A stretch of 64,000 nucleotides of DNA. It comes from Pseudomonas mucoides (GTDB lineage: Bacteria > Pseudomonadota > Gammaproteobacteria > Pseudomonadales > Pseudomonadaceae). Shown piece after piece: positions 1 to 8,071 of the stretch (within the stretch, counting starts at the first letter, position 1; the number at the start of each line of letters is the position of its first letter). The stretch spans positions 248,001-312,000 of the forward strand of contig NZ_JACOPW010000006.1 in NCBI RefSeq assembly GCF_015461845.1, in the 5' to 3' direction. Below the pieces are notes generated by a model, which was not told where the DNA came from, did no database searches, and saw only the letters and a program-made list of their open reading frames with translations. The position numbers and the translations under genes were made by a program.

Positions 1-244
1 CGACACTCACCGGGCGCTTCTCCAGCGCTCGCTGCATGCCGGCACGCAGTTTTTCTTCGTCGAAGGGCTGACGGCTGCCGTCGGTTTTGATCAGGCGCGG
101 CAACACCAGTTCGGCGGTCTCGAACGTCGTGAAACGCTCGCCGCAGGCCAGGCATTCACGCCGGCGGCGCACCTGTTCGCCCTCGGCGACCAGACGCGAG
201 TCGATGACCTTGGTGTCGTTGGCACCGCAGAAGGGACAGTGCAT
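1..244 (-). CDS. nrdR: Transcriptional repressor NrdR (5' part, gene runs off the left edge)
   Basis: NrdR represses ribonucleotide reductase genes by sensing ATP/dATP and binding NrdR boxes. Translating leftwards from the ATG at 242-244 gives MHCPFCGANDTKVIDSRL..., with the four zinc-ribbon cysteines at C3, C6, C31 and C34 and the start of the ATP-cone domain from about residue 49. About 81 of the usual ~150 residues lie in the window; the rest is outside it. On the opposite strand the next gene (YbaY-type lipoprotein) diverges from it. The 127-bp gap between them holds no promoter I would defend. The identification is secure from the zinc-ribbon signature alone. Confidence 0.95.
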   Translation of the reverse strand, partial: MHCPFCGANDTKVIDSRLVAEGEQVRRRRECLACGERFTTFETAELVLPRLIKTDGSRQPFDEEKLRAGMQRALEKRPVSV

Positions 245-371
245 GGTGGCAGGCAACAAAAAAAGGGAGGGCCATGGTAGCGCATCCCGGTGGCAAGACA
301 AGCCATAGGGTTTACGGTATACAGACGCCTATAGAGCTTGATCCATGGATTTCACCTTGCTGGAGCCGTAA

Positions 372-836
372 ATGTCCTTAAGACCGCTCGTTTTGCTCAG
401 TCTTTTCAGCCTGCTGGTGGCCTGCAGCAGCGATGCGCCCAAGCCCCAGCCACCGACGCCAGGGCCCGCCCCGCAGGCAGCGCAGAAAAAAGCCCAGGAG
501 TCGGCCAATCTTGGGCCGCTGCCCGCGTACCAGCGTGAATTGAGCGGCACCTTGCAAGGCGTGCCGGCCGGCGCCGAAGTCGAACTGGCGCTGCTGGTGA
601 TCGATGAAAAGGATCGCCCACAGCAATTGCTTGCCAGTTCCACCTTGATCGGCACCAATCAAGCGCTGCCGTTTCACCTGCGCTTCAACCCGGACTCATT
701 CCCGGTCGGTGCCCGCGTTGAACTGCGCGGCCGCGCCAGCCAGTCCGGTCAGCTGATTCTGCATCTGCCGTCGCAGTTCATTTCCCAGCCCACCACCCAG
801 GCCCTGGGTCAGCTGCAATTCGTCAAAGCGCCATGA
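372..836 (+). CDS. YbaY-family outer-membrane lipoprotein
   Basis: A 154-residue precursor with a type II signal peptide and lipobox L-V-A-C, the lipidated cysteine being C18. After a Pro-rich linker (residues 22-36) comes a small beta-rich domain (about 50-150) of the YbaY/YscW-like family ('LSGTLQGVPAGAEVELALLV', 'PFHLRFNPDSFPVGARVELR'). The role of this family is not settled; some members are pilotin-like lipoproteins of type III systems, but no secretion genes are near here. The stop overlaps the start of the methyltransferase gene (ATGA), so the two are probably translationally coupled. The ATG at 372 has a weak GGAG six bases upstream. Confidence 0.8.
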   Translation: MSLRPLVLLSLFSLLVACSSDAPKPQPPTPGPAPQAAQKKAQESANLGPLPAYQRELSGTLQGVPAGAEVELALLVIDEKDRPQQLLASSTLIGTNQALPFHLRFNPDSFPVGARVELRGRASQSGQLILHLPSQFISQPTTQALGQLQFVKAP

Positions 837-1489
837 TTGCACCGCTCGACCTGCAACAGGCCTTGGGTGAACTGCTCGGTGATGCGCAGCTTGTGCCTGT
901 GGCATTGCCCGAGACCGACCTGAAACTCTGGCTGATCGACGGCGACAACATGGACCGCGCGTTCAGCCCCGAAGAAACCCGACGGATCCTGCATGAACCG
1001 CCCTACTGGAGTTTCTGCTGGGCCAGTGGTCTGGCGGTGGCGCGTTATCTGGCCGAATTCCCGCAGTGGGTCAAAGGCAAGAGAGTCCTGGATTTCGGTG
1101 CCGGTTCGGGGGTGGCGGGGATTGCCGCCGTGAAGGCCGGCGCGCTGGAAGTGGTGGCCTGTGACCTCGACCCGCTGGCGATTGCCGCGTGCCGGGCGAA
1201 TGCCGAACTCAATGACGTACCGCTCACCTACTCGACCGACTTTTTCGCCGAGGCCGACCGGTTTGATCTGATTCTGGTCGCCGACGTGCTCTACGACCGG
1301 GCGAACCTGCCATTGCTCGATGAGTTTTTGACCCGTGGCAAGGAGGCACTGGTGGCGGATTCGCGGGTCCGGGATTTTCGTCACCCGTTGTATCAGCGCA
1401 TTGAAATGCTGGAAGCGATGACCCTGCCGGATCTGGCTGAACCTGAAGAGTTTCGGCATGTGAGCCTGTACCACGCCACCCGGACATGA
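833..1489 (+). CDS. Class I SAM-dependent protein methyltransferase (ETF-beta lysine methyltransferase-like)
   Basis: A 218-residue Rossmann-fold methyltransferase. Motif I is VLDFGAGSG (residues 85-93), the acidic ribose-binding residue is D111 in ACDLDP, and LILVADVLYD (147-156) is the post-motif segment. The PPYWSFCWASG segment before motif I resembles the P-[FY]-W...W signature of the ETFB lysine methyltransferase family (PrmA relatives), so a protein lysine target such as electron-transfer flavoprotein beta is likely, but this is inference. The start ATG overlaps the stop of the lipoprotein gene. A small GC-rich hairpin repeat begins within five bases of the stop codon. Confidence 0.8.
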   Translation: MIAPLDLQQALGELLGDAQLVPVALPETDLKLWLIDGDNMDRAFSPEETRRILHEPPYWSFCWASGLAVARYLAEFPQWVKGKRVLDFGAGSGVAGIAAVKAGALEVVACDLDPLAIAACRANAELNDVPLTYSTDFFAEADRFDLILVADVLYDRANLPLLDEFLTRGKEALVADSRVRDFRHPLYQRIEMLEAMTLPDLAEPEEFRHVSLYHATRT

Positions 1490-1493
1490 TCGC

Positions 1494-1512
1494 TCCCACG
1501 CTCTGCGTGGGA
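1494..1512. repeat. Short hairpin repeat TCCCACGC-tct-GCGTGGGA
   Basis: An eight-bp perfect stem with a three-base loop, five bases after the methyltransferase stop. The 'CCCACGCTCTGCGTGGGA' core is a palindrome I recall as recurrent in fluorescent pseudomonads. It may act as a weak terminator or mRNA-stabilising hairpin; it has no T tract. Only one copy is in this window. Confidence 0.6.
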
Positions 1513-1589
1513 AGGATCAGTGCTCCGACTTCCGGCCACCCCCCGCCAAGCCGTATAGTTGCCCCATTCACGCTTCCAAGAGATCCCCC

Positions 1590-2462
1590 ATGAGTCAGGA
1601 AACGCCGTACATCTTCGACGCCACGACTGCTGATTTCGACCAGTCGGTGATCGAGAACTCTTTCCACAAGCCGGTGCTGGTGGATTTCTGGGCCGAATGG
1701 TGTGCGCCCTGCAAAGTGCTGATGCCATTGCTGCAGACCATTGCCGAAAGCTATCAGGGCGAATTGCTGCTGGCCAAGGTCAACTGCGACCTGGAACAAG
1801 ACATCGTCGCCCGTTTCGGCATTCGCAGCCTGCCCACCGTGGTGCTGTTCAAGGACGGTCAACCGGTCGACGGCTTTGCCGGTGCGCAACCGGAATCCGC
1901 CGTGCGGGCGATGCTTGAGCCCCACGTTCAGATGCCGCCACCGGCAGCGGCCGACCCGCTCGAACAGGCCCAGGTGTTGTTTGACGGAAGCCGTTTCGCC
2001 GACGCCGAAGCCGTGCTCAAAGTGCTGTTGGGCGAAGACAACACCAACGCCAAGGCACTGATCCTCTACGCCCGCTGTCTCACCGAGCGCGGTGAATTGG
2101 CTGAAGCGCAAACCGTGCTCGACGCGGTCAAGAGCGATGAACACAAAGCGGCGCTGGCCGGTGCCAAGGCGCAGATCCAGTTTCTCGGTCAGGCCAAGGA
2201 TTTGCCGGATGCGGCAGACCTGAAAGCGCGCCTGGCGAAAGACCCGCAGGACGATGAAGCGGTGTATCAACTGGCGATTCAGCAACTGGCTCGCCAGCAA
2301 TACGACGCGGCGCTGGATGCGTTGCTCAAGCTGTTCATCCGCAATCGCAGCTACAGCGAAGGTCTGCCACACAAGACCTTGCTGCAGGTGTTCGAACTGC
2401 TGGGCAATGACCATCCGCTGGTGACCACGTACCGCCGCAAGCTGTTTGCTGCGCTGTACTAA
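1590..2462 (+). CDS. cnoX: CnoX/YbbN thioredoxin-TPR co-chaperone (chaperedoxin)
   Basis: A 290-residue protein with an N-terminal thioredoxin fold (about 5-110) and C-terminal TPR repeats (about 120-285). The redox motif is complete, WCAPCK at residues 37-42, and the cis-proline is P82 in SLPTVVLF. CnoX proteins hold unfolded clients during hypochlorite stress and hand them to GroEL or DnaK. Unlike the E. coli protein, which lacks a CXXC motif, this one keeps both cysteines and could also be an active disulfide reductase. Its TAA overlaps the stop of the convergent gene by three bases. Confidence 0.9.
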   Translation: MSQETPYIFDATTADFDQSVIENSFHKPVLVDFWAEWCAPCKVLMPLLQTIAESYQGELLLAKVNCDLEQDIVARFGIRSLPTVVLFKDGQPVDGFAGAQPESAVRAMLEPHVQMPPPAAADPLEQAQVLFDGSRFADAEAVLKVLLGEDNTNAKALILYARCLTERGELAEAQTVLDAVKSDEHKAALAGAKAQIQFLGQAKDLPDAADLKARLAKDPQDDEAVYQLAIQQLARQQYDAALDALLKLFIRNRSYSEGLPHKTLLQVFELLGNDHPLVTTYRRKLFAALY

Positions 2463-2806
2463 GCCGGTTCGATCCAGCGATAGAGCGGCGTATCCCCGCC
2501 GCTCGACACCTTCACATCGGCGCTATGGCGCAAGCGCACCAACAGGCGCTTGCCCGACACCGCGCTACCCGTCAGCCCTTCCAGCTGATCGAGCAAATCC
2601 GGCCCGCTCAATTGCCCGGCCTTGCGCAGCAGGTCCTTGGCGATCTGCCACAACGCCTCATCCTGAGTCACCGGTTTGGCCGGGGCGACACTGGCCTCGG
2701 GCTTGCTCACCTGCAACTGCGCGCCGAGCTTCGCCCAGTCACCGTCATCCATCTCCAGCGTCAAATCCACCGGCCAGTCGCCGATGCTCCCGCGAATTCG
2801 CAACAT
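2459..2806 (-). CDS. Conserved hypothetical protein (115 aa)
   Basis: Not a family I can name. I start it at the ATG at 2806 (MLRIRGSIGDWPVDLTLEMD), because residues encoded upstream of it are Cys/Arg-rich and unlike the rest. It opens with a short beta-strand-like domain, followed by a charged segment with Ala/Pro linker (residues 36-47) and an alpha-helical stretch around LWQIAKDLLRKAGQLSGPDL. No signal peptide or membrane segment is visible. It is convergent with cnoX and divergent from the zinc operon; the same arrangement exists, as I recall, at PA4061-PA4063 of P. aeruginosa, which supports it as a real gene. Confidence 0.65.
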   Translation of the reverse strand: MLRIRGSIGDWPVDLTLEMDDGDWAKLGAQLQVSKPEASVAPAKPVTQDEALWQIAKDLLRKAGQLSGPDLLDQLEGLTGSAVSGKRLLVRLRHSADVKVSSGGDTPLYRWIEPA

Positions 2807-2891
2807 AGGTCTGCTCCTGCACATTTCTGACCGGCATGCTCCCATGGGACTTGTGCAACGCCAAGCAGGCGGTCAAACTCTTCGCACTTAC

Positions 2892-2909
2892 GTTATAAGA
2901 TTACATAAC
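2892..2909 (+). promoter_or_regulatory. Candidate Zur-binding site upstream of zrgA
   Basis: The AT-rich imperfect palindrome GTTATAAGATTACATAAC lies 33 bp before the zrgA start in an otherwise GC-rich gap. Its GTTAT and ATAAC ends match the arms of the gamma-proteobacterial Zur consensus (GTTATA-N-TATAAC), but the arms are eight bases apart rather than three, so the fit is partial. The position and the zinc-linked operon behind it are the main support. Confidence 0.5.
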
Positions 2910-2941
2910 AAATTATTCATTTTACTTTTCGGAGACCCGCC

Positions 2942-3520
2942 ATGCGCCGTCTGCTGCTCGCTTTGCCGTTTGCCTTGTTGCCGTTGGCCGTCGCCCACGC
3001 CGCCGATGAACATGATCATGAGCACGGCAGCCTTGGCGCCCATGAACATGGCGTCGGTCGCTTGAACGCAGCGCTGGACGGCCAGACCCTGGAGCTGGAA
3101 CTGGAAAGCCCGGCGATGAACCTGGTGGGCTTCGAACACGCAGCCACCACGGATGCCGACAAAGCCAAGGTCGCCGCCGTCCGCGCCCAGCTGGAAAAAC
3201 CGCTGGCGTTGTTTAATCTGCCGAAAGCCGCTGGCTGTGTGGTCGCCATGCAGGAACTGGAGAGCCCGCTGTTCGGTGACAAGCCGGACGCCGACGATGA
3301 TCACGATGAAGATGCCAAGGACGAACATCACCACGATCACAGCGAAATCCACGCACACTATCAATTCACCTGTGCAGCGCCCGGCGCCCTGAAAACCCTG
3401 GACCTGGCGACTATTTTCAACACGTTCCCGGCCACCCAGAAAATTCAGGTACAACTGATCGGCCCGAGCGGGCAGCAAGGTGTTGAAGTGACCGCCAAGG
3501 CGCCCGCCCTGAAATTCTAA
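2942..3520 (+). CDS. zrgA: ZrgA-type periplasmic zinc-binding protein (DUF2796)
   Basis: A 192-residue exported protein with a Sec signal peptide cleaved after A20 (VAHA|ADEH). Two histidine clusters flank the DUF2796 fold: residues 24-36 (HDHEHGSLGAHEH) and an Asp/His-rich loop at 117-139 containing DEHHHDH. ZrgA-family proteins aid zinc acquisition under zinc limitation; the P. aeruginosa counterpart (PA4063, from memory) belongs to the Zur regulon. It is the first gene of a four-gene operon and has an AT-rich Zur-like site and a GGAG ribosome site upstream. A REP pair separates it from the ABC genes, which may allow it to be made in excess of them. Confidence 0.85.
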   Translation: MRRLLLALPFALLPLAVAHAADEHDHEHGSLGAHEHGVGRLNAALDGQTLELELESPAMNLVGFEHAATTDADKAKVAAVRAQLEKPLALFNLPKAAGCVVAMQELESPLFGDKPDADDDHDEDAKDEHHHDHSEIHAHYQFTCAAPGALKTLDLATIFNTFPATQKIQVQLIGPSGQQGVEVTAKAPALKF

Positions 3521-3533
3521 ATCCACCGAAGAT

Positions 3534-3629
3534 CCCTGTGGGAGCGAGCTTGCTCGCGATGAGGCCATAACATTCAACATCTGCATTGACTGTTACACCG
3601 CCCTCGCGAGCAAGCTCGCTCACACAGGT
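3534..3629. repeat. REP doublet (REPIN) between zrgA and the ABC ATPase gene
   Basis: Two inverted REP sequences, TGTGGGAGCGAGCTTGCTCG and its partner CGAGCAAGCTCGCTCACACA, are separated by about 40 bp containing CATTCAACATC. It fills most of the 135-bp gap inside the zinc operon. Confidence 0.9.
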
Positions 3630-3655
3630 AAATCAACACCCATGAAATCGGCGCT

Positions 3656-4366
3656 ATGACCCAAGCACTCATCGAACTGTCCGACCTGGGCTTCAGTTGG
3701 CCCGGTCACCCGCCGTTGCTGGATATCCCGGCGTTTCGCCTGGAGCCTGGCGAAACCCTGTTCCTCAAAGGCCCCAGCGGCAGTGGCAAAACCACCCTGC
3801 TCGGCCTGCTCGGTGGCGTGCAGAAACCTGATCGCGGCAGCATTCGCCTGCTTGGCCAGGAATTGACCGAACTCGGTGCCGGTGCCCGCGACCGCTTCCG
3901 CGTCGACCACACCGGCTACATCTTCCAGCAATTCAATTTGCTGCCGTTCCTGTCGGTGCGCGAGAACGTTGAACTGCCCTGCCACTTCTCCAAATTACGC
4001 GCCGAACGGGCGAAACAGCGCCACGGCAGTGTCGATCAGGCCGCGGCCACCCTCCTCGCCCATTTGGGCCTGAAGGATGAAAGCATCCTCAGCCGCCGCG
4101 CCGACTCGCTGTCCATCGGTCAACAACAACGCGTGGCCGCTGCACGAGCGCTGATTGGTCAGCCAGAACTGGTCATCGCCGATGAACCAACGTCGGCGCT
4201 GGACTACGACGCTCGGGAAAACTTCATTCGCCTGTTGTTCGCCGAATGCCGTGAAGCCGGGTCGAGCCTGTTGTTTGTCAGCCATGACCAGAGCCTGGCG
4301 CCGCTGTTCGATCGCAACCTGTCGCTGGCCGAACTCAATCGCGCCGCCACCCCGTCCGAGGTCTGA
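3656..4366 (+). CDS. ABC transporter ATP-binding protein (MacB/LolD type)
   Basis: A 236-residue ABC ATPase. Walker A is GPSGSGKT (39-46), the Q-loop region is FQQFN (90-94), the signature is LSIGQ (152-156) and Walker B is LVIADEP (172-178) with switch His in FVSHD. The third residue of the signature is Ile instead of the usual Gly. Family comparisons place it with LolD/MacB-type ATPases that power FtsX-like permeases rather than classical importers. It pairs with the permease starting two bases after its stop, and lies in the presumed Zur-controlled operon, so a zinc-linked transport or envelope role is likely but the substrate is not visible in the sequence. Confidence 0.88.
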   Translation: MTQALIELSDLGFSWPGHPPLLDIPAFRLEPGETLFLKGPSGSGKTTLLGLLGGVQKPDRGSIRLLGQELTELGAGARDRFRVDHTGYIFQQFNLLPFLSVRENVELPCHFSKLRAERAKQRHGSVDQAAATLLAHLGLKDESILSRRADSLSIGQQQRVAAARALIGQPELVIADEPTSALDYDARENFIRLLFAECREAGSSLLFVSHDQSLAPLFDRNLSLAELNRAATPSEV

Positions 4367-4367
4367 G

Positions 4368-5633
4368 ATGTATTTGTTTCGTCTAGCCATGGCCAGTCTG
4401 GCTAACCGGCGCTTCACCGCGATTCTCACCGCGTTCGCCATCGCCCTGTCGGTGTGCCTGCTGTTGGCGGTGGAGCGCGTGCGCACCGAAGCCAAAGCCA
4501 GTTTCGCCAGCACCATCAGCGGCACCGACCTGATCGTCGGCGCGCGTTCGGGGTCGGTGAACCTGTTGCTGTACTCGGTGTTCCGGATTGGCAACGCCAC
4601 CAACAACATCCGCTGGGACAGCTTCGAACACTTCGCCAACAACCCGAAAGTGAAGTGGGCGATTCCGATGTCCCTCGGCGATTCCCATCGCGGCTATCGG
4701 GTGATGGGCACCACCGAGGCCTACTTCGAGCATTACCAGTACGGCCATCAGCAACACCTGGAACTGGCCGACGGCCGCGCCTTCGCCACCGATCCTTTCG
4801 AAGTGGTACTCGGTGCCGAAGTCGCCGACGCGCTGCACTACAAACTCGGCGACAAACTGGTGCTGTCCCACGGCGTGGCGGTGATCAGCCTGGTCAAGCA
4901 CGACGACAAACCGTTCACCGTGGTCGGCATCCTCAAGCGCACCGGCACCCCGGTGGACCGCACGTTGCACATCAGCCTCGGCGGCATGGAGGCGATTCAC
5001 ATCGACTGGCACAACGGCGTGCCGGCCCGAGGCGAAGGCCGGATCAGTGCCGATCAGGCGCGCAACATGGACCTCACGCCGCAAGCGATCACCGCATTCA
5101 TGCTCGGCCTCAACAGCAAGATTTCGACGTTCGCGGTGCAACGCGAGATCAACGAATTCCGCGGTGAACCGATGCTGGCGATCCTCCCCGGCGTGGCACT
5201 GCAAGAGTTGTGGAGCCTGATGAGCACGGCGGAAAAAGCCTTGTTCGTGGTCTCGCTGTTCGTGGTGCTGACCGGGCTGATCGGCATGCTCACGGCGATT
5301 CTCACCAGCCTGAATGAACGTCGGCGGGAGATGGCGATTCTGCGTTCGGTGGGGGCCCGACCGTGGCACATCGCAACGTTGCTGGTGCTGGAGGCATTTG
5401 CGTTGGCGTTGGCCGGCGTGATTGCCGGCGTGGCGTTGCTGTATGTGTGTATCGCCGCCGCCCAGGGCTACGTGCAAGCCAATTACGGCTTGTACCTGCC
5501 GCTGGCGTGGCCGAGCGAGTATGAATGGACGCTGCTCGGTGGCATCCTGATCGCCGCTTTGCTGATGGGCAGCGTGCCGGCCTGGCGCGCGTATCGCCAA
5601 TCGTTGGCCGATGGCCTGTCGATCCGACTATGA
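4368..5633 (+). CDS. FtsX-family ABC permease
   Basis: A 421-residue permease starting MYLFRLAMASLANRR at the ATG two bases after the ATPase stop; in-frame codons further upstream lie inside the ATPase gene and are not used. One N-terminal membrane helix (about 16-36) is followed by a large periplasmic domain (about 40-280) and three C-terminal helices (about 287-315, 335-365, 385-405), the MacB/LolC/FtsX layout. The 'NERRREMAILRSVGARPWHI' segment is the cytoplasmic coupling helix typical of FtsX permeases. Partner of the ATPase upstream; overlaps the following gene by four bases (ATGA). Confidence 0.88.
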   Translation: MYLFRLAMASLANRRFTAILTAFAIALSVCLLLAVERVRTEAKASFASTISGTDLIVGARSGSVNLLLYSVFRIGNATNNIRWDSFEHFANNPKVKWAIPMSLGDSHRGYRVMGTTEAYFEHYQYGHQQHLELADGRAFATDPFEVVLGAEVADALHYKLGDKLVLSHGVAVISLVKHDDKPFTVVGILKRTGTPVDRTLHISLGGMEAIHIDWHNGVPARGEGRISADQARNMDLTPQAITAFMLGLNSKISTFAVQREINEFRGEPMLAILPGVALQELWSLMSTAEKALFVVSLFVVLTGLIGMLTAILTSLNERRREMAILRSVGARPWHIATLLVLEAFALALAGVIAGVALLYVCIAAAQGYVQANYGLYLPLAWPSEYEWTLLGGILIAALLMGSVPAWRAYRQSLADGLSIRL

Positions 5634-6163
5634 GGACGTTGAACATGCCCCGCGCCGTACTAGCGCTGCTAATGCTGGTCGCCTTGCCCCTGTGGGCGGC
5701 CGAGCCGAAAGACCTGACCTGGTCAGAAATGATCCCGCCGGACGCCGCGCCGGAAGTGCCGAATATGACGCCGCTGCACGACTTGTCGCAGATGAGCAGC
5801 ACCCTGGCGGCCGAGTCGGCACCCGCCGCCAAGCAGGACATGCCGAATGCGCCGGTGGTGAAGAGCCTGGATGGCCAGAACATTCGCCTGCCGGGCTACA
5901 TCGTGCCGCTGGAAGTCAGTGAAGACGGGCGGACCACGGACTTTCTGTTAGTGCCGTATTTCGGCGCCTGCATCCACGTGCCGCCACCGCCGTCGAACCA
6001 GATCGTGCATGTGAAAAGCGAAGTCGGCGTGAAGCTGGATGAGCTGTATCAGCCGTACTGGATCGAGGGGGCGATGCAGGTCAAGGCGTCCACCAGCGAG
6101 CTGGCGGATGCCGGGTATCAGATGGAGGCGGACAAGATTTATGTGTATGAACTGCCGGAGTGA
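5630..6163 (+). CDS. DUF3299 protein, exported
   Basis: A 177-residue protein with a Sec signal peptide (MPRAVLALLMLVALPLWAA, from the second Met). I take the ATG at 5630, which overlaps the permease stop as ATGA; the ATG at 5645 is an alternative and gives a tidier signal peptide. The DUF3299 domain covers roughly residues 80-177 and contains IRLPGYIVPLE and VPYFGACIHVPPPPSNQIV. One conserved cysteine sits in GACIHVPPP. Function unknown; it consistently travels with the ABC pair and ZrgA, so it probably acts in the same periplasmic zinc-linked process. Confidence 0.85.
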   Translation: MRTLNMPRAVLALLMLVALPLWAAEPKDLTWSEMIPPDAAPEVPNMTPLHDLSQMSSTLAAESAPAAKQDMPNAPVVKSLDGQNIRLPGYIVPLEVSEDGRTTDFLLVPYFGACIHVPPPPSNQIVHVKSEVGVKLDELYQPYWIEGAMQVKASTSELADAGYQMEADKIYVYELPE

Positions 6164-6193
6164 ATCCGGTGGTCATGTGTGATCTGACAGATC

Positions 6194-6266
6194 GCTATCG
6201 CGGGCAGGCTCACTCCTACAGGGATCACCTAAATCCTGTAGGAGTGAGCCTGCTCGCGAAGGAGCC
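6194..6266. repeat. REP doublet after the zinc operon
   Basis: Inverted copies of the GTAGGAGTGAGCCTGCTCGC variant, with only about 20 bp between the arms, located 30 bp after the DUF3299 stop. Probably also serves as the 3' end structure of the operon mRNA. Confidence 0.88.
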
Positions 6267-6305
6267 CTCAGAGCCAACATAAAAACCAAGGCCATCACCG
6301 TTTCA

Positions 6306-6347
6306 TTGAGCTGAATCAAAAGACCGTATTAGAGCGCTTTGTACCAT
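6306..6347 (+). promoter_or_regulatory. ANR/FNR-type promoter of oprG
   Basis: TTGAG-CTGA-ATCAA at 6306-6319 matches the ANR/FNR box TTGAT-N4-ATCAA at nine of ten positions. A -10 element TACCAT lies at 6342-6347. With a start near 6354 the box is centred at -41.5, the standard position for class II FNR-type activation. ANR control of oprG under low oxygen is known in P. aeruginosa, which fits. Confidence 0.72.
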
Positions 6348-6385
6348 TGGACATCGAAAATTTTTAACGTCCTTTGGAGCCCTCC

Positions 6386-7087
6386 ATGCACAAGTCCTTG
6401 CTCAGCGCTTCGCTGTTTGCCTTAGCGCTCACAGCCCCGCTCGCCCATGCCTTCGAGGCCGGCGACATCCTCATTCGTGCCGGTGCCATCACCGTCAACC
6501 CGAAAGCCGACAGCTCCAGCGTCAAGGTCGACCAAGGCCCGCTGGCCGGTACCAACCTGGGTGGCAAAGCCACCATGGACAGCGACACGCAGCTGGGCCT
6601 GAACTTCGCGTACATGATTGACGCCCACTGGGGTATCGAGCTGCTGGCGGCTACCCCGTTCGAGCATGAGGTGAAACTCAAAGGCACTTCTTTGGGTTCC
6701 GCGGCCAACGGTAAACTCGGCACCCTGAAACACCTGCCGCCAACCTTGAGCGTCGTGTACTACCCGCTCGACTCGAAGTCGGATTTCCAGCCGTACCTCG
6801 GCGCCGGTATCAACTACACCGTGATCTATGACGAACACGTCGGCAGCGAAGCCCAGGCCAAGGGCTTCAGCAATTTCGAGGCTGAAAACTCATGGGGCCT
6901 GGCGTTTCAGGTTGGTGCTGACTACATGATCACCGACAACATCCTGCTCAACGCCCAAATGCGCTACATCGACATCGACACCCGCGCGACCGTCGAAAAC
7001 GACTCGCTGGCGCCTGGCACACGTGCCAAGGTCAATGTTGACGTAGACCCATTCGTTTACATGGTTGGCCTGGGTTACAAGTTCTAA
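6386..7087 (+). CDS. oprG: OmpW-family outer-membrane channel OprG
   Basis: A 233-residue OmpW-family eight-stranded barrel. The signal peptide is cleaved after A22 (AHA|FEAGDILIRAG), and the C terminus ends in the outer-membrane insertion signal Y-K-F. I start at the ATG at 6386, seven bases after GGAG; a TTG twelve bases upstream is in frame but overlaps the ribosome site. OmpW/OprG proteins let small hydrophobic or amino-acid-like solutes cross by lateral diffusion. An ANR-type promoter precedes it and a strong terminator follows. The neighbours match PA4066-PA4068 of P. aeruginosa, supporting the OprG assignment. Confidence 0.9.
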   Translation: MHKSLLSASLFALALTAPLAHAFEAGDILIRAGAITVNPKADSSSVKVDQGPLAGTNLGGKATMDSDTQLGLNFAYMIDAHWGIELLAATPFEHEVKLKGTSLGSAANGKLGTLKHLPPTLSVVYYPLDSKSDFQPYLGAGINYTVIYDEHVGSEAQAKGFSNFEAENSWGLAFQVGADYMITDNILLNAQMRYIDIDTRATVENDSLAPGTRAKVNVDVDPFVYMVGLGYKF

Positions 7088-7095
7088 GCCCCCAT

Positions 7096-7127
7096 AAAAA
7101 AAGGCGCCTCAACCGGCGCCTTTTTTG
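7096..7127 (+). terminator. Intrinsic terminator of oprG
   Basis: AAGGCGCC-tcaacc-GGCGCC followed by TTTTTT; A-rich on the other side, so it can also end the convergent epimerase transcript. Confidence 0.92.
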
Positions 7128-7141
7128 TGGCTGTAAAAAAC

Positions 7142-8063
<922 letters not shown>

Positions 8064-8071
<8 letters not shown>

